Assembly (NCBI GenBank): GCA_020829485.1
Contig: JAIVFU010000057.1
Coordinates: 1-43,394, forward strand
From: Nostoc sp. CHAB 5834
GTDB lineage: Bacteria > Cyanobacteriota > Cyanobacteriia > Cyanobacteriales > Nostocaceae
Reading direction: 5' to 3'
Length of the DNA stretch: 43,394 nt
Part shown: positions 18,235-25,171 of the stretch, piece after piece
How the letters are laid out: each line of letters begins with the position of its first letter
How positions within the stretch are numbered: the stretch's first letter is position 1
The notes under the pieces: model-generated
What the model saw: only the letters and a program-made list of their open reading frames with translations
The model's database searches: none
Told to the model about the DNA's origin: nothing
Translations under genes and position numbers: made by a program

Positions 18235-18739
18235 GGCAGTTGTACCATTTTGTTATTTTGATTGTGCAAACTCAGATGTAGCGACAGTTTGAAAAATTTG
18301 TGTGTTATGCAAAAACTCTTTGAAATTCTTATTCCTTTGCGTCCTTTGTGTCCTTTGCGGTTCGTTTTTTCATAAATTTGCGTAAGTTCTGTCGATGTGG
18401 TTTATTGAAATTTTTTTTGTTACGAACCGTAGAGAGAGCATTCAAAATGTTGAATTTTCCTATTATTCTGCCAAAATGTTGAATTTTCCTATTATTCTGC
18501 TTGAATATAGGAATAAGAGAATGAGTAAACGAACCGCATTCGCGTAGCGTCTCGTTAGAGAAGAACGCAAAGAGCGCAAAGGTAAGAAAGGGTTTTTGCA
18601 TCAGTACTGTTAATTTTTAAAATATCTCAGCGTAGAGAGAAGAAAGAAATCATGAATTAGGATTGCTATGGAAGGATGAAGTGTAAAGTTACCTAACTTA
18701 AATCTGATAGTTAATTTTACTACTTCATCCTTGAGTTGA
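18235..18739. other. nrtP-narB intergenic region, repeat-rich
   Basis: 505 bp. It holds a CCTTTGCGTCCTTTGTGTCC-type repeat at about 18330-18362, a 29-bp tandem duplication at 18444-18500 and a GCGTAGCGTCTCG palindrome remnant at about 18540-18565. A 90-codon minus-strand frame across these repeats is not a convincing gene. No NtcA box was found, so narB is probably read through from nirA/nrtP or has a weak promoter. Confidence 0.55.
18444..18500. repeat. 29-bp tandem duplication
   Basis: A 29-base unit beginning AAAATGTTGAATTTTCCTAT is present twice in direct succession (18444-18472 and 18473-18500, the second lacking its last base). Confidence 0.9.
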
Positions 18740-20242
18740 TTATTCTTCAGTTAAGAAGATAGGGTTTTTCGTTGCGGTTTCTGGTAATTCTCCTTCATAG
18801 GCGGCGGCAAAGGAACCTTTTGGTTCTTTGAGGAAGAAGGCACACATGAAAGCACAGACTAAAGCAGCTATACCCATTGTGGTAAATAGTGTTGGAGCGT
18901 CGGTTAAGCTAAAAATTGTCAGGTAAACTACGCCGCCAAAATTACCGTAAGCTCCCACATTTCCAGCAATTTGTCCAGTGGCTTCTTTCTTAATTAGGGG
19001 TACGATGCTATAGGTTGCACCGCAGCCAGCTTGGGCAAAGTAAGCGGCCAACATTGTCACTGCGATCGCTAGCGGAATCGGCCAGCTACTATTAATAAAA
19101 TGTGCAATCAAATAACTAACACCAATACCAACACTAATAATTGTCATTGTCCATTTACGGGAGCTAAATTTATCAGAAATTAAGCCACCACTGGGACGAG
19201 AAACTAAATTTAAGAATGGATAGGTAGCGGCAATCATCCCAGCTACAACATGTTCTAAAGCAAAAGTTTTTTCAAAGAATGCCGGGAGCATGGAAACAAC
19301 TGCTAGTTCACTGCCAAAGTTAGTTATGTAAGTGAATTCGAGTAAGGCTACTTGACCAAATTGAAAGCGTTCAGATGGAGCATAAGTTTTTTTACCAATT
19401 AGGAGTTCTCGGTTTACTTCCCAAGCTTTGTAACTTTGGTAAATAAACAATCCTGCTAATAGGAACCAAGCCAGATACATTTGGCTCAAAGTTAGGAAGT
19501 GAATGTTTTTTTGTTCTAAGCGCCAAGCTAATAAACCTAGAGCGAAAATTAAACCAAAATTCGAGACAATCAGCGCCCAGAAGCTTTTAACGCTCGTCAC
19601 TTCTAGAGAACCATTTTTCTTAGGTTTTTTGTAGACTTTGCCAGTGGGTGTATCTTGGACGCTGTTGTAATAAATTACGCCGTAGATGGCTGTAATGATC
19701 CCTGTAAGTGCGATCGCAAATCGCCAGTTAGAAGCACCACCAGCGAAAAAGCTAGTAGAAACTGCAAGTATCGGTAAGGCAAACTCTGCACCAAAAGCCC
19801 CAAAGTTACCCCAACCACCATAAATGCCTTGAGCAATTCCCATCTCCTTCGGCTGGAACCATTCCCCTACCATGCGGATACCCACAACAAACCCAGATCC
19901 GACAATCCCCATCAGCAAACGGCTGATGACTAGTTGATTAAAATCTTGCGCTAGCGCCGTCGCCAAACAAGGAACAACTGCAAACATCAGCAGGATTGAG
20001 TAGGTGATTCTGGGGCCAAAACGATCCAGAAGCATCCCAATAATTAGCCGTGCAGGGATTGTGAGGGCGAGGTTACAGATGCCTAAAGTTTTAATTTGCT
20101 CTGGTGCTAAACTTAGCTCTTTGCCAATGGTTGTAGCGAAGGGAGCAAAGTTAAACCAACAGACAAAGGTCAGGAAGAAAGCAAACCAAGTTTGATGTAA
20201 GATGCGGTAGCGATCGCTGAACGAAAATAAGTTTTTAAGCAT
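18740..20242 (-). CDS. nrtP: Nitrate/nitrite permease, major facilitator superfamily
   Basis: 500 aa with about 12 transmembrane helices; imports nitrate and nitrite across the plasma membrane. It belongs to the NNP (nitrate-nitrite porter) family. Signatures include WFAFFLTFVCWFNFAPFATTI in helix 1, the MFS loop motif GMLLDRFGPR, GIYGGWGNFGAFGAEF (nitrate signature, helix 5) and GNVGAYGNFGGVVYL (second nitrate signature, helix 11). A large loop of about 80 residues (KKPKKNGSLEV to YAPSERFQF) separates the halves. It replaces the nrtABCD transporter found in many freshwater cyanobacteria. nirA lies 308 bp upstream across a 21-bp tandem repeat array. Confidence 0.95.
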   Translation of the reverse strand: MLKNLFSFSDRYRILHQTWFAFFLTFVCWFNFAPFATTIGKELSLAPEQIKTLGICNLALTIPARLIIGMLLDRFGPRITYSILLMFAVVPCLATALAQDFNQLVISRLLMGIVGSGFVVGIRMVGEWFQPKEMGIAQGIYGGWGNFGAFGAEFALPILAVSTSFFAGGASNWRFAIALTGIITAIYGVIYYNSVQDTPTGKVYKKPKKNGSLEVTSVKSFWALIVSNFGLIFALGLLAWRLEQKNIHFLTLSQMYLAWFLLAGLFIYQSYKAWEVNRELLIGKKTYAPSERFQFGQVALLEFTYITNFGSELAVVSMLPAFFEKTFALEHVVAGMIAATYPFLNLVSRPSGGLISDKFSSRKWTMTIISVGIGVSYLIAHFINSSWPIPLAIAVTMLAAYFAQAGCGATYSIVPLIKKEATGQIAGNVGAYGNFGGVVYLTIFSLTDAPTLFTTMGIAALVCAFMCAFFLKEPKGSFAAAYEGELPETATKNPIFLTEE

Positions 20243-20285
20243 TCTAATCTTTCTAATTGAATAAAATACGGTGAAGATGAGCCTT

Positions 20286-20516
20286 TTTACTCGGAAGTTG
20301 AGCCTTTTATCTCGGAAGTTGAGCCTTTTATCTCGAAAGTTGAGCCTTTGAACTCGGACGTTGAGCCTTTTATCTCGAAAGTTGAGCCTTTGAACTCGGA
20401 CATTGCACCTCTGAACTCGGACGTTGCACCTTTTATCTCGGACGTTGAGCCTTTGAACTCGGACGTTGCACCTCTGAACTCGGAAGTTGCACCTTTGAAC
20501 TCGGACGTTGCAACTT
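20286..20516. repeat. Eleven 21-bp tandem repeats between nirA and nrtP
   Basis: Eleven contiguous 21-base units with partial extra sequence on the left. Each is a variant of TGAACTCGGACGTTGAGCCT plus one T. Variation is confined to a few positions (TGAACTC/TTATCTC, GGACG/GGAAG/GAAAG, GAGCC/GCACC). Because 21 is a multiple of three, frames stay open on both strands. In the nirA frame the array reads as [AS]TSE[FI][KR]G heptapeptides directly after the nirA TGA, from 20550 to the TAA at 20287-20289. Confidence 0.95.
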
Positions 20517-20550
20517 TAAGGTTGAAATATGAGTTTTGCCCAATCCCCAA

Positions 20551-22176
20551 TCAGTTCCTAACTAGTAAGGCTTCTTGCTTGAGTTTCGCCCCAAAGTTTT
20601 TGATGAGTAAGTCTTGCAATACTGGCTGCAAGTCTTCGCATGGTATACCTTTGGTGACGCAAGTTCCTAAATGGGCATCTTTGCCCACTTTGCCACCCAT
20701 ATATATGTCAACGCCTTCTAAGGTTTTGCCATTTTTACGAGTTTTAGTTCCCATCAAGCCGATGTCTGCAACTTGGGGCTGTCCGCAAGAGTTGGGGCAA
20801 CCCGTCCAGTGAATTCGGACTGGATTGGTGAAGGTTAAATCTTCTTCTAAGGCTTTAATCATTGCCAGGGCGCGGTTTTTAGTTTCGATGAGGGCAAAGT
20901 TGCAAAATTGTGCGCCTGTGCAGGATACTAGCGATCGCGCCAGCAAACCTGGATCAATAGAAAACCTTTCTAGCAAAGGCTCTGCTAAAAATGTTACTAA
21001 ACGCGAGTCAGAAATGTTAGGGATAACAATGTTTTGCTCAACTGTAAACCGGATTTCGCCACTGCCGTAAACTTCCGCTAGCCGGGCAATTTCAAACATA
21101 TCTTCGGCATACAACCGCCCGACGGGAATGTTCAAACCTGCGTAATTTAATCCTGGTTGTTTTTGTTTATATACCCCGATATGGTCGCGTTTTTCCCAAT
21201 CGATTTCGTCTTTTGCTGCTGCGGGTAATAATGATTTACCCAAACGGCTTTCTACTTCTGCTCGAAACTTTTCTAAACCCCATTCATCAATTAGCCACAT
21301 CAACCGCGATTTTTGCCGATTAGCACGCGGGCCATGATCACGAAAGACTTCCAAAACCGCTCTACATAGAGCTACCACATCTTCGGGAAGTACCCAAGCA
21401 TTTAAAGGAATCGCTGCTTCACAACGTTTAGCTGAGAAAAAGCCACCCACAAGGATATTGAAGCCAAAGACTGGAGATGAGGGAGATTTTGCTCCCCCTG
21501 CTCCCCCATCTTCACCACTCCCCATTCCCCATTCCCCACTCCCCTCATTAAATGCTGGAACAAAAGCTAAATCGTTAATCTCAGCATGAACTGAATTGTC
21601 TCTTCCACCTGCGATCGCAATATTAAACTTCCGTGGTAAGTTGCTAAACTCTGGGTTCCCTTCGCCTTTGTTGGTGAGCATATCTTGAATTTGCTGTACC
21701 AACTCTCGTGTGTCGTACAACTCATCTGCATCCAACCCCGCCACAGGATCGCCTGTGATGTTGCGGACGTTATCCATCCCTGACTGAATGGTGGTTAAAC
21801 CAACTGCGTGAAATCTATTAAAGATATCTGGTAAATCTTCAATTCTGATCCCCCGTAATTGGATATTCTGTCTCGTAGTAATATCAGCGCAACCATCATC
21901 ACCGTAACGTTGCACCACTTGGGCTAAAACACGCATCTGATTGCTGCTGAGAATACCGTTAGGCATCCGCAACCGCATCATAAACTTACCTGGGGTAACT
22001 GGGCGGAAAAACACGCCTACCCACTTGAGCCGATGATCGCGATCGGTTTCGTCCATTGCTTCCCAGCCCAAGGCGGCAAATTTCTCTATCTCATCCCTAA
22101 TGGCGAGTCCATCTTTTTGAGCCTTGAATTTCTCGAACTTGTTGAGGCTAGTAGCGGTAGTTGCTGTGTCTGTCAT
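20551..22176 (-). CDS. nirA: Ferredoxin-nitrite reductase
   Basis: Six-electron reduction of nitrite to ammonium using ferredoxin, with a [4Fe-4S] cluster bridged to siroheme. Cluster ligands are C419 and C425 (SCTGAQFCNF) plus C460 and C464 (TGCPNSCGQP). Siroheme/nitrite-binding Arg/Lys lie in TTRQNIQLRG and RDNSVHAEIND. The frame is open to 22233, but I start at ATG 22174-22176 (MTDTATTATSLNKFEKFKAQ), which gives 541 aa and the usual N-terminus. Residues about 210-234 ([17 protein letters not shown] and onward) come from a repeat insertion in a surface loop before FGFNILVGGFFSAKRC. First gene of the leftward nir cluster, driven by an NtcA/NtcB promoter near 22.9 kb. Confidence 0.97.
   Translation of the reverse strand: MTDTATTATSLNKFEKFKAQKDGLAIRDEIEKFAALGWEAMDETDRDHRLKWVGVFFRPVTPGKFMMRLRMPNGILSSNQMRVLAQVVQRYGDDGCADITTRQNIQLRGIRIEDLPDIFNRFHAVGLTTIQSGMDNVRNITGDPVAGLDADELYDTRELVQQIQDMLTNKGEGNPEFSNLPRKFNIAIAGGRDNSVHAEINDLAFVPAFNEGSGEWGMGSGEDGGAGGAKSPSSPVFGFNILVGGFFSAKRCEAAIPLNAWVLPEDVVALCRAVLEVFRDHGPRANRQKSRLMWLIDEWGLEKFRAEVESRLGKSLLPAAAKDEIDWEKRDHIGVYKQKQPGLNYAGLNIPVGRLYAEDMFEIARLAEVYGSGEIRFTVEQNIVIPNISDSRLVTFLAEPLLERFSIDPGLLARSLVSCTGAQFCNFALIETKNRALAMIKALEEDLTFTNPVRIHWTGCPNSCGQPQVADIGLMGTKTRKNGKTLEGVDIYMGGKVGKDAHLGTCVTKGIPCEDLQPVLQDLLIKNFGAKLKQEALLVRN
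21472..21548. repeat. In-frame low-complexity insertion inside nirA
   Basis: About 75 bp of CTCCCCCTG and CCCCATT/CCCCACT runs. It adds about 25 Gly/Ser/Glu/Pro-rich residues between VPAFNE and FGFNILVGG, where close homologues, as far as I recall, have only a few residues. Confidence 0.85.
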
Positions 22177-22268
22177 GATCTGACTCTCAATGCAAATTAC
22201 TGAATATGGTGAGAATTGCCCAATATCAATCAACCCGTAGTTCCATTAGGTGTTGTATCTACGAAGGA

Positions 22269-22295
22269 TTCTGACAATTCAGATCATCTGGAAAA
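22269..22295. repeat. 27-bp dispersed repeat, copy 2
   Basis: Identical to 6515-6541. It contains the palindrome CAGATCATCTG. Confidence 0.8.
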
Positions 22296-22362
22296 CCTCT
22301 CTCTAAATCTCTCTCCTAAAAGGAGAGAGACTTTGAATTTTCCCCCCTTCCCGCGTCGGGAA

Positions 22363-22520
22363 GCAGGGTGGTTTCATACAACGAGAGAATAAAAACTAAA
22401 ACTGGGTTTCAAAGCCTCTCTCCGAAGCGGAGAGAGGTTTGGAGAGGGGTCAAAATCTATGGTTATACATGAGAAATCAAGACTTATGTATTTTTCTTTT
22501 TCCGTATGAAACCACCCTGC
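22363..22520. repeat. 158-bp MITE in the nirA leader
   Basis: Perfect 17-bp terminal inverted repeats: GCAGGGTGGTTTCATAC at 22363-22379 and its complement at 22504-22520. Inside is a perfect 10-bp hairpin at 22415-22437 (CCTCTCTCCG / CGGAGAGAGG). The flanks both contain CCCTTCCCGCG (22345-22355 and 22520-22530). The left copy is 7 bases from the terminus, so it is not a clean target duplication. No coding capacity. Confidence 0.85.
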
Positions 22521-22866
22521 CCTTCCCGCGACGAGTTGGGGGTTAGGGGGTTAGGTTTTTGGTGGATTCCACATAATGTGAAAAGTCAGACGAAGGTTAG
22601 GAAATAAAAACTTAATAAACTGTTGCACATTTAAATTGCATATACTGGGCAGGCAAGATGCCCACCCCACAAGAGTTATATTTAACTCGATTATGCAAGT
22701 TAGATGTTTTTTAGCTTATTTGCTTACGGCTGATTATTTTTACTTCAGAGCATTCAAAGCGAAACTCCAAACCCGTAATTAGTTAAGGAAAACTTGTCAC
22801 TATTTACATCTTGGAAATTTGTCAACCAGGTTTAGATAATGTTCATGTAACAATTTCGATACTTAT

Positions 22867-22908
22867 AACTTAAAGGCATATTTCTGTTAGAATCGTATAA
22901 ATAGCTAC
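22867..22908 (-). promoter_or_regulatory. NtcA-activated nir promoter
   Basis: On the minus strand GTAGCTATTTATAC (22908-22895) matches the NtcA consensus GTA-N8-TAC. It is followed after exactly 22 bases by TAAGTT (22872-22867), matching the -10 consensus TAN3T. This is the standard class II NtcA promoter layout. The predicted transcript starts near 22860, about 680 nt before nirA. Confidence 0.85.
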
Positions 22909-22946
22909 GGTTTTTTGGTAAAATTGCTGAAAACGGATAAATAATA

Positions 22947-22959
22947 TGCATTTATTGCA
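22947..22959. promoter_or_regulatory. NtcB (LysR-type) binding motif
   Basis: TGCATTTATTGCA matches TGCA-N5-TGCA, the motif I recall as required for NtcB activation of nirA in unicellular cyanobacteria. It lies 38 bp upstream of the NtcA box with respect to nirA transcription. ntcB itself is in this window. Confidence 0.7.
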
Positions 22960-23103
22960 TCAAAGCTAGCCAATGACCCACGTAAACCCCTTAATGAAGG
23001 GTATTTGAAATGATCGAAGGGATTTTAGATTGCCATAAATCAATTCTGAATCCAAAATTGAGTGGCAGATGTTAGCTAAAACTTAGATATTATTTCAGCA
23101 GCT

Positions 23104-23517
23104 ATGAAACGTCGTGATTTTATTAATTGGGTAGGTTTGGGTTTGATAGCGAGTTCTCTACCTGTAGCGATCGCAGCCTGTTCTTCTCAAACAACTCCAG
23201 TATCTAAAAATTGGGAAACAGTAGGTACATCAGCAGAATTAGATAAAACTGGCCAATTGCTGGCGAAAAACTCACCTGCTGGGCCTGTGTTGCTAATCGG
23301 CACATCTAAGGCTACGAATCTGACAGCAGTTAATCCTACCTGTACTCACGCAGGTTGCACGGTGGGATGGAAAGCTGAGACAAAAAAATTTGTCTGTCCT
23401 TGTCATGATTCAGAATTTGGCATTGACGGTAAAGTGTTAAAAGGCCCAGCTACAGAACCGCTTAAAACTTACGCCGTCAAAATTGAGGGTAATTCAGTTC
23501 TAGTCAAGGCAAGTTAA
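23104..23517 (+). CDS. Short Rieske [2Fe-2S] protein with Tat/lipoprotein signal
   Basis: 137 aa. The N-terminus MKRRDFINWVGLGLIASSLP has a twin-arginine motif. It ends in the lipobox-like IAAC (C26), suggesting Tat export and a lipid anchor on the thylakoid or periplasmic side. Cluster ligands are C80, H82 (CTHAGC) and C98, H101 (CPCHD). C85 and C100 are placed for the disulfide typical of cytochrome bc1/b6f Rieske proteins. It is shorter than PetC1 and lacks the long membrane helix plus hinge. It thus resembles the minor PetC-like or arsenite-oxidase-type small Rieske proteins. It reads divergently from nirA, and the nirB candidate follows after only 17 bp, so the two are probably co-transcribed. 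The link with nitrite reduction is positional only. Confidence 0.88.
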   Translation: MKRRDFINWVGLGLIASSLPVAIAACSSQTTPVSKNWETVGTSAELDKTGQLLAKNSPAGPVLLIGTSKATNLTAVNPTCTHAGCTVGWKAETKKFVCPCHDSEFGIDGKVLKGPATEPLKTYAVKIEGNSVLVKAS

Positions 23518-23534
23518 ACAATACAATTTAGGGT

Positions 23535-24896
23535 ATGGTGAGTAATATCAACCAGCTTTTGGTGCAAGCCCAGACAGCATACGATGCAGCTGATTGGTCA
23601 TCATTAATTCAATATTTACAACAATTAATTTTAGGAACAGATTCTCAGCATCCAGAGATAGTTAAAAATCGAGAATATCTGCTGAAATTAACACTTTCAA
23701 TGTTAGAGATGGGGGATTTTCAGCAACGCTGGGAAATCACCAAAGTGTTGACTCCCTTGGGAAATATTGCCATCCCACCACTCATTGAGATATTAGAAGA
23801 CGAAGATGCAGAGGAAGAATTACGCTGGTATGCAGCACGGACTTTAGGCGAATTTCAGCACCCAGAAGCGATCGCACCCTTAGTTGAATTATTGAAAACC
23901 GATGAGGATGAAGAACTTAAAGCGATCGCAGCTACAGCACTGGGGCAAATGGGTAGTGTTGCGATTACTTCACTAACTGAACTTCTAGCAGATGAAAATA
24001 CAAGGCTTTTAGCAGTGCGATCGCTTTCCTGCATTCCCCAAACAGAAACCATCACACCGCTATTAAGTGTAGTACAAGATCCACAAGCAGCAATCCGCAC
24101 GGCTGCAATTGAAGCCCTCAGCAGCTTTCATGACGAACGTATACCACCAATCTTGTTAAACGCTTTAAATGATATAGCCGCCACAGTTAAGCGTGCAGCA
24201 ATACTTGGTTTAGGTTTTCGCTCTGACTTACGCGAAGCATTAGATTTGGTGACGAGACTACAACCCAAGCTTTACGACTTTAATCTTGATGTTTGTTGTG
24301 CAGCCGCAGTTTCCCTTTCTCGGATGGGTTGTAATGACGCTGCAAAACATTTATTTGACTTGTTGATTTCACCTCAGACACCAACAAAGCTGCAATTAGA
24401 AACCATCCGCGCTTTAAGTTGGGTGGGTACACCATCTAGTTTGGAATATTTACAAACGGCATTTAATCAAAGCACATCCGAGACACTTTGGCAAGAAATT
24501 GTTACAGTTTTGGGGCGAGTCCAAAAGCCGCAAACTACACAAGCCGTAGAAATATTATTGCAAATACTGCGATGCCTTTCCTGCGGAACGCTACGCGAAG
24601 GGCAAGCTTCTCTACGAGACGCTCCGCGAACGCTAACGCAACATCCAGCCACAGAGATTGCTAATGTAAAAAGTGCGATCGCTTTATCTTTAGGGCAGTT
24701 AGGTGAAATGCAAGCTATTGAACCATTGATTTCGCTGCTAGCTGATCCTAATACATCGGTGAGACTACATGCGATCGCAGCACTGAAAAACTTGGATGGG
24801 GAAGCCACATATCAACAATTGCAGCAGTTAGCAAATAACCCCGAACTCACACCAGATTTACAACAAGGAATAGCGATCGCTTTAGCTGAGTGGTAA
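23535..24896 (+). CDS. nirB: HEAT-repeat protein, candidate NirB (nitrite reductase maturation/activity factor)
   Basis: 453 aa, made almost entirely of HEAT/PBS-lyase-type helical repeats (for example IPPLIEILEDEDAEEELRWY, APLVELLKTDEDEELKAIAA, PLISLLADPNTSVRLHAIAA). Such solenoids bind other proteins. In heterocystous cyanobacteria a gene called nirB, close to nirA, is needed for full nitrite reductase activity. Position beside nirA, with ntcB and cnaT nearby, makes this the best candidate, but the symbol rests on context and memory. Residues about 346-367 (RCLSCGTLREGQASLRDAPR) are encoded by an inserted GCGTAGC-type palindromic repeat between two HEAT units. Seventeen bases separate it from the Rieske gene. 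Confidence 0.75.
   Translation: MVSNINQLLVQAQTAYDAADWSSLIQYLQQLILGTDSQHPEIVKNREYLLKLTLSMLEMGDFQQRWEITKVLTPLGNIAIPPLIEILEDEDAEEELRWYAARTLGEFQHPEAIAPLVELLKTDEDEELKAIAATALGQMGSVAITSLTELLADENTRLLAVRSLSCIPQTETITPLLSVVQDPQAAIRTAAIEALSSFHDERIPPILLNALNDIAATVKRAAILGLGFRSDLREALDLVTRLQPKLYDFNLDVCCAAAVSLSRMGCNDAAKHLFDLLISPQTPTKLQLETIRALSWVGTPSSLEYLQTAFNQSTSETLWQEIVTVLGRVQKPQTTQAVEILLQILRCLSCGTLREGQASLRDAPRTLTQHPATEIANVKSAIALSLGQLGEMQAIEPLISLLADPNTSVRLHAIAALKNLDGEATYQQLQQLANNPELTPDLQQGIAIALAEW
24571..24636. repeat. In-frame GCGTAGC-type palindromic repeat inside the nirB candidate
   Basis: The segment contains GCGGAACGCTACGCGAAG and CTCTACGAGACGCTCCGCG, the same family as the intergenic palindromes at 12126-12171 and 18540-18565. 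It is a multiple of three in effect, since the HEAT frame continues. It adds about 22 residues containing two extra cysteines. Confidence 0.8.
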
Positions 24897-25171
24897 ATTC
24901 TCTTAAACAACGATTGGGAGGCAACAAGAGTAATTTGTCTTAGCAATTGTGTAAAACTCAGATTTTACAGTTATAAATATAGCTCAAGGTATTTTTAAAA
25001 TAACTCTATAGTTCTTACTCTATAAGGATTTTACTACAAACAGCCTCTGACAGATATTATCTCCACAATCAAGGATTTATGGCTTTTTGAGTTAAAATAT
25101 GGCATTAAACCAAGTATCTTCGATAAAGACAAGATATTCTTGTCTTTTGATTATCAAAAACCACCAGCTAA

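Larger units (their letters stand above)
22177..23103. other. Divergent nirA / Rieske control region with long repeat-invaded nirA leader
   Basis: 927 bp. From the nirA side it holds the 27-bp repeat (22269-22295), CTCTCTCC-type hairpins, a 158-bp MITE (22363-22520) and a GGGGGTTAGGGGG repeat. These are followed by unique AT-rich sequence, the nir promoter (22867-22959) and the leader of the rightward Rieske-nirB pair. Confidence 0.8.

Noticed and set aside
18329..18601. 90-codon minus-strand frame between nrtP and narB
   Set aside because: It is built from the 29-bp tandem duplication and CCTTTGCGTCC-type repeats; residues such as RTAKDTKDAKE are typical repeat translations.
20286..20516. 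CRISPR-like array between nirA and nrtP
   Set aside because: Units are contiguous 21-mers without variable spacers and there are no cas genes.
20348..20812. 154-codon plus-strand frame across the 21-bp array
   Set aside because: The open frame results from the repeat period being divisible by three and then continues antisense to nirA.
22847..22862. GTA-N10-TAC near the nir promoter
   Set aside because: The spacer is two bases too long for NtcA, and the perfect GTA-N8-TAC box at 22895-22908 explains the promoter better.
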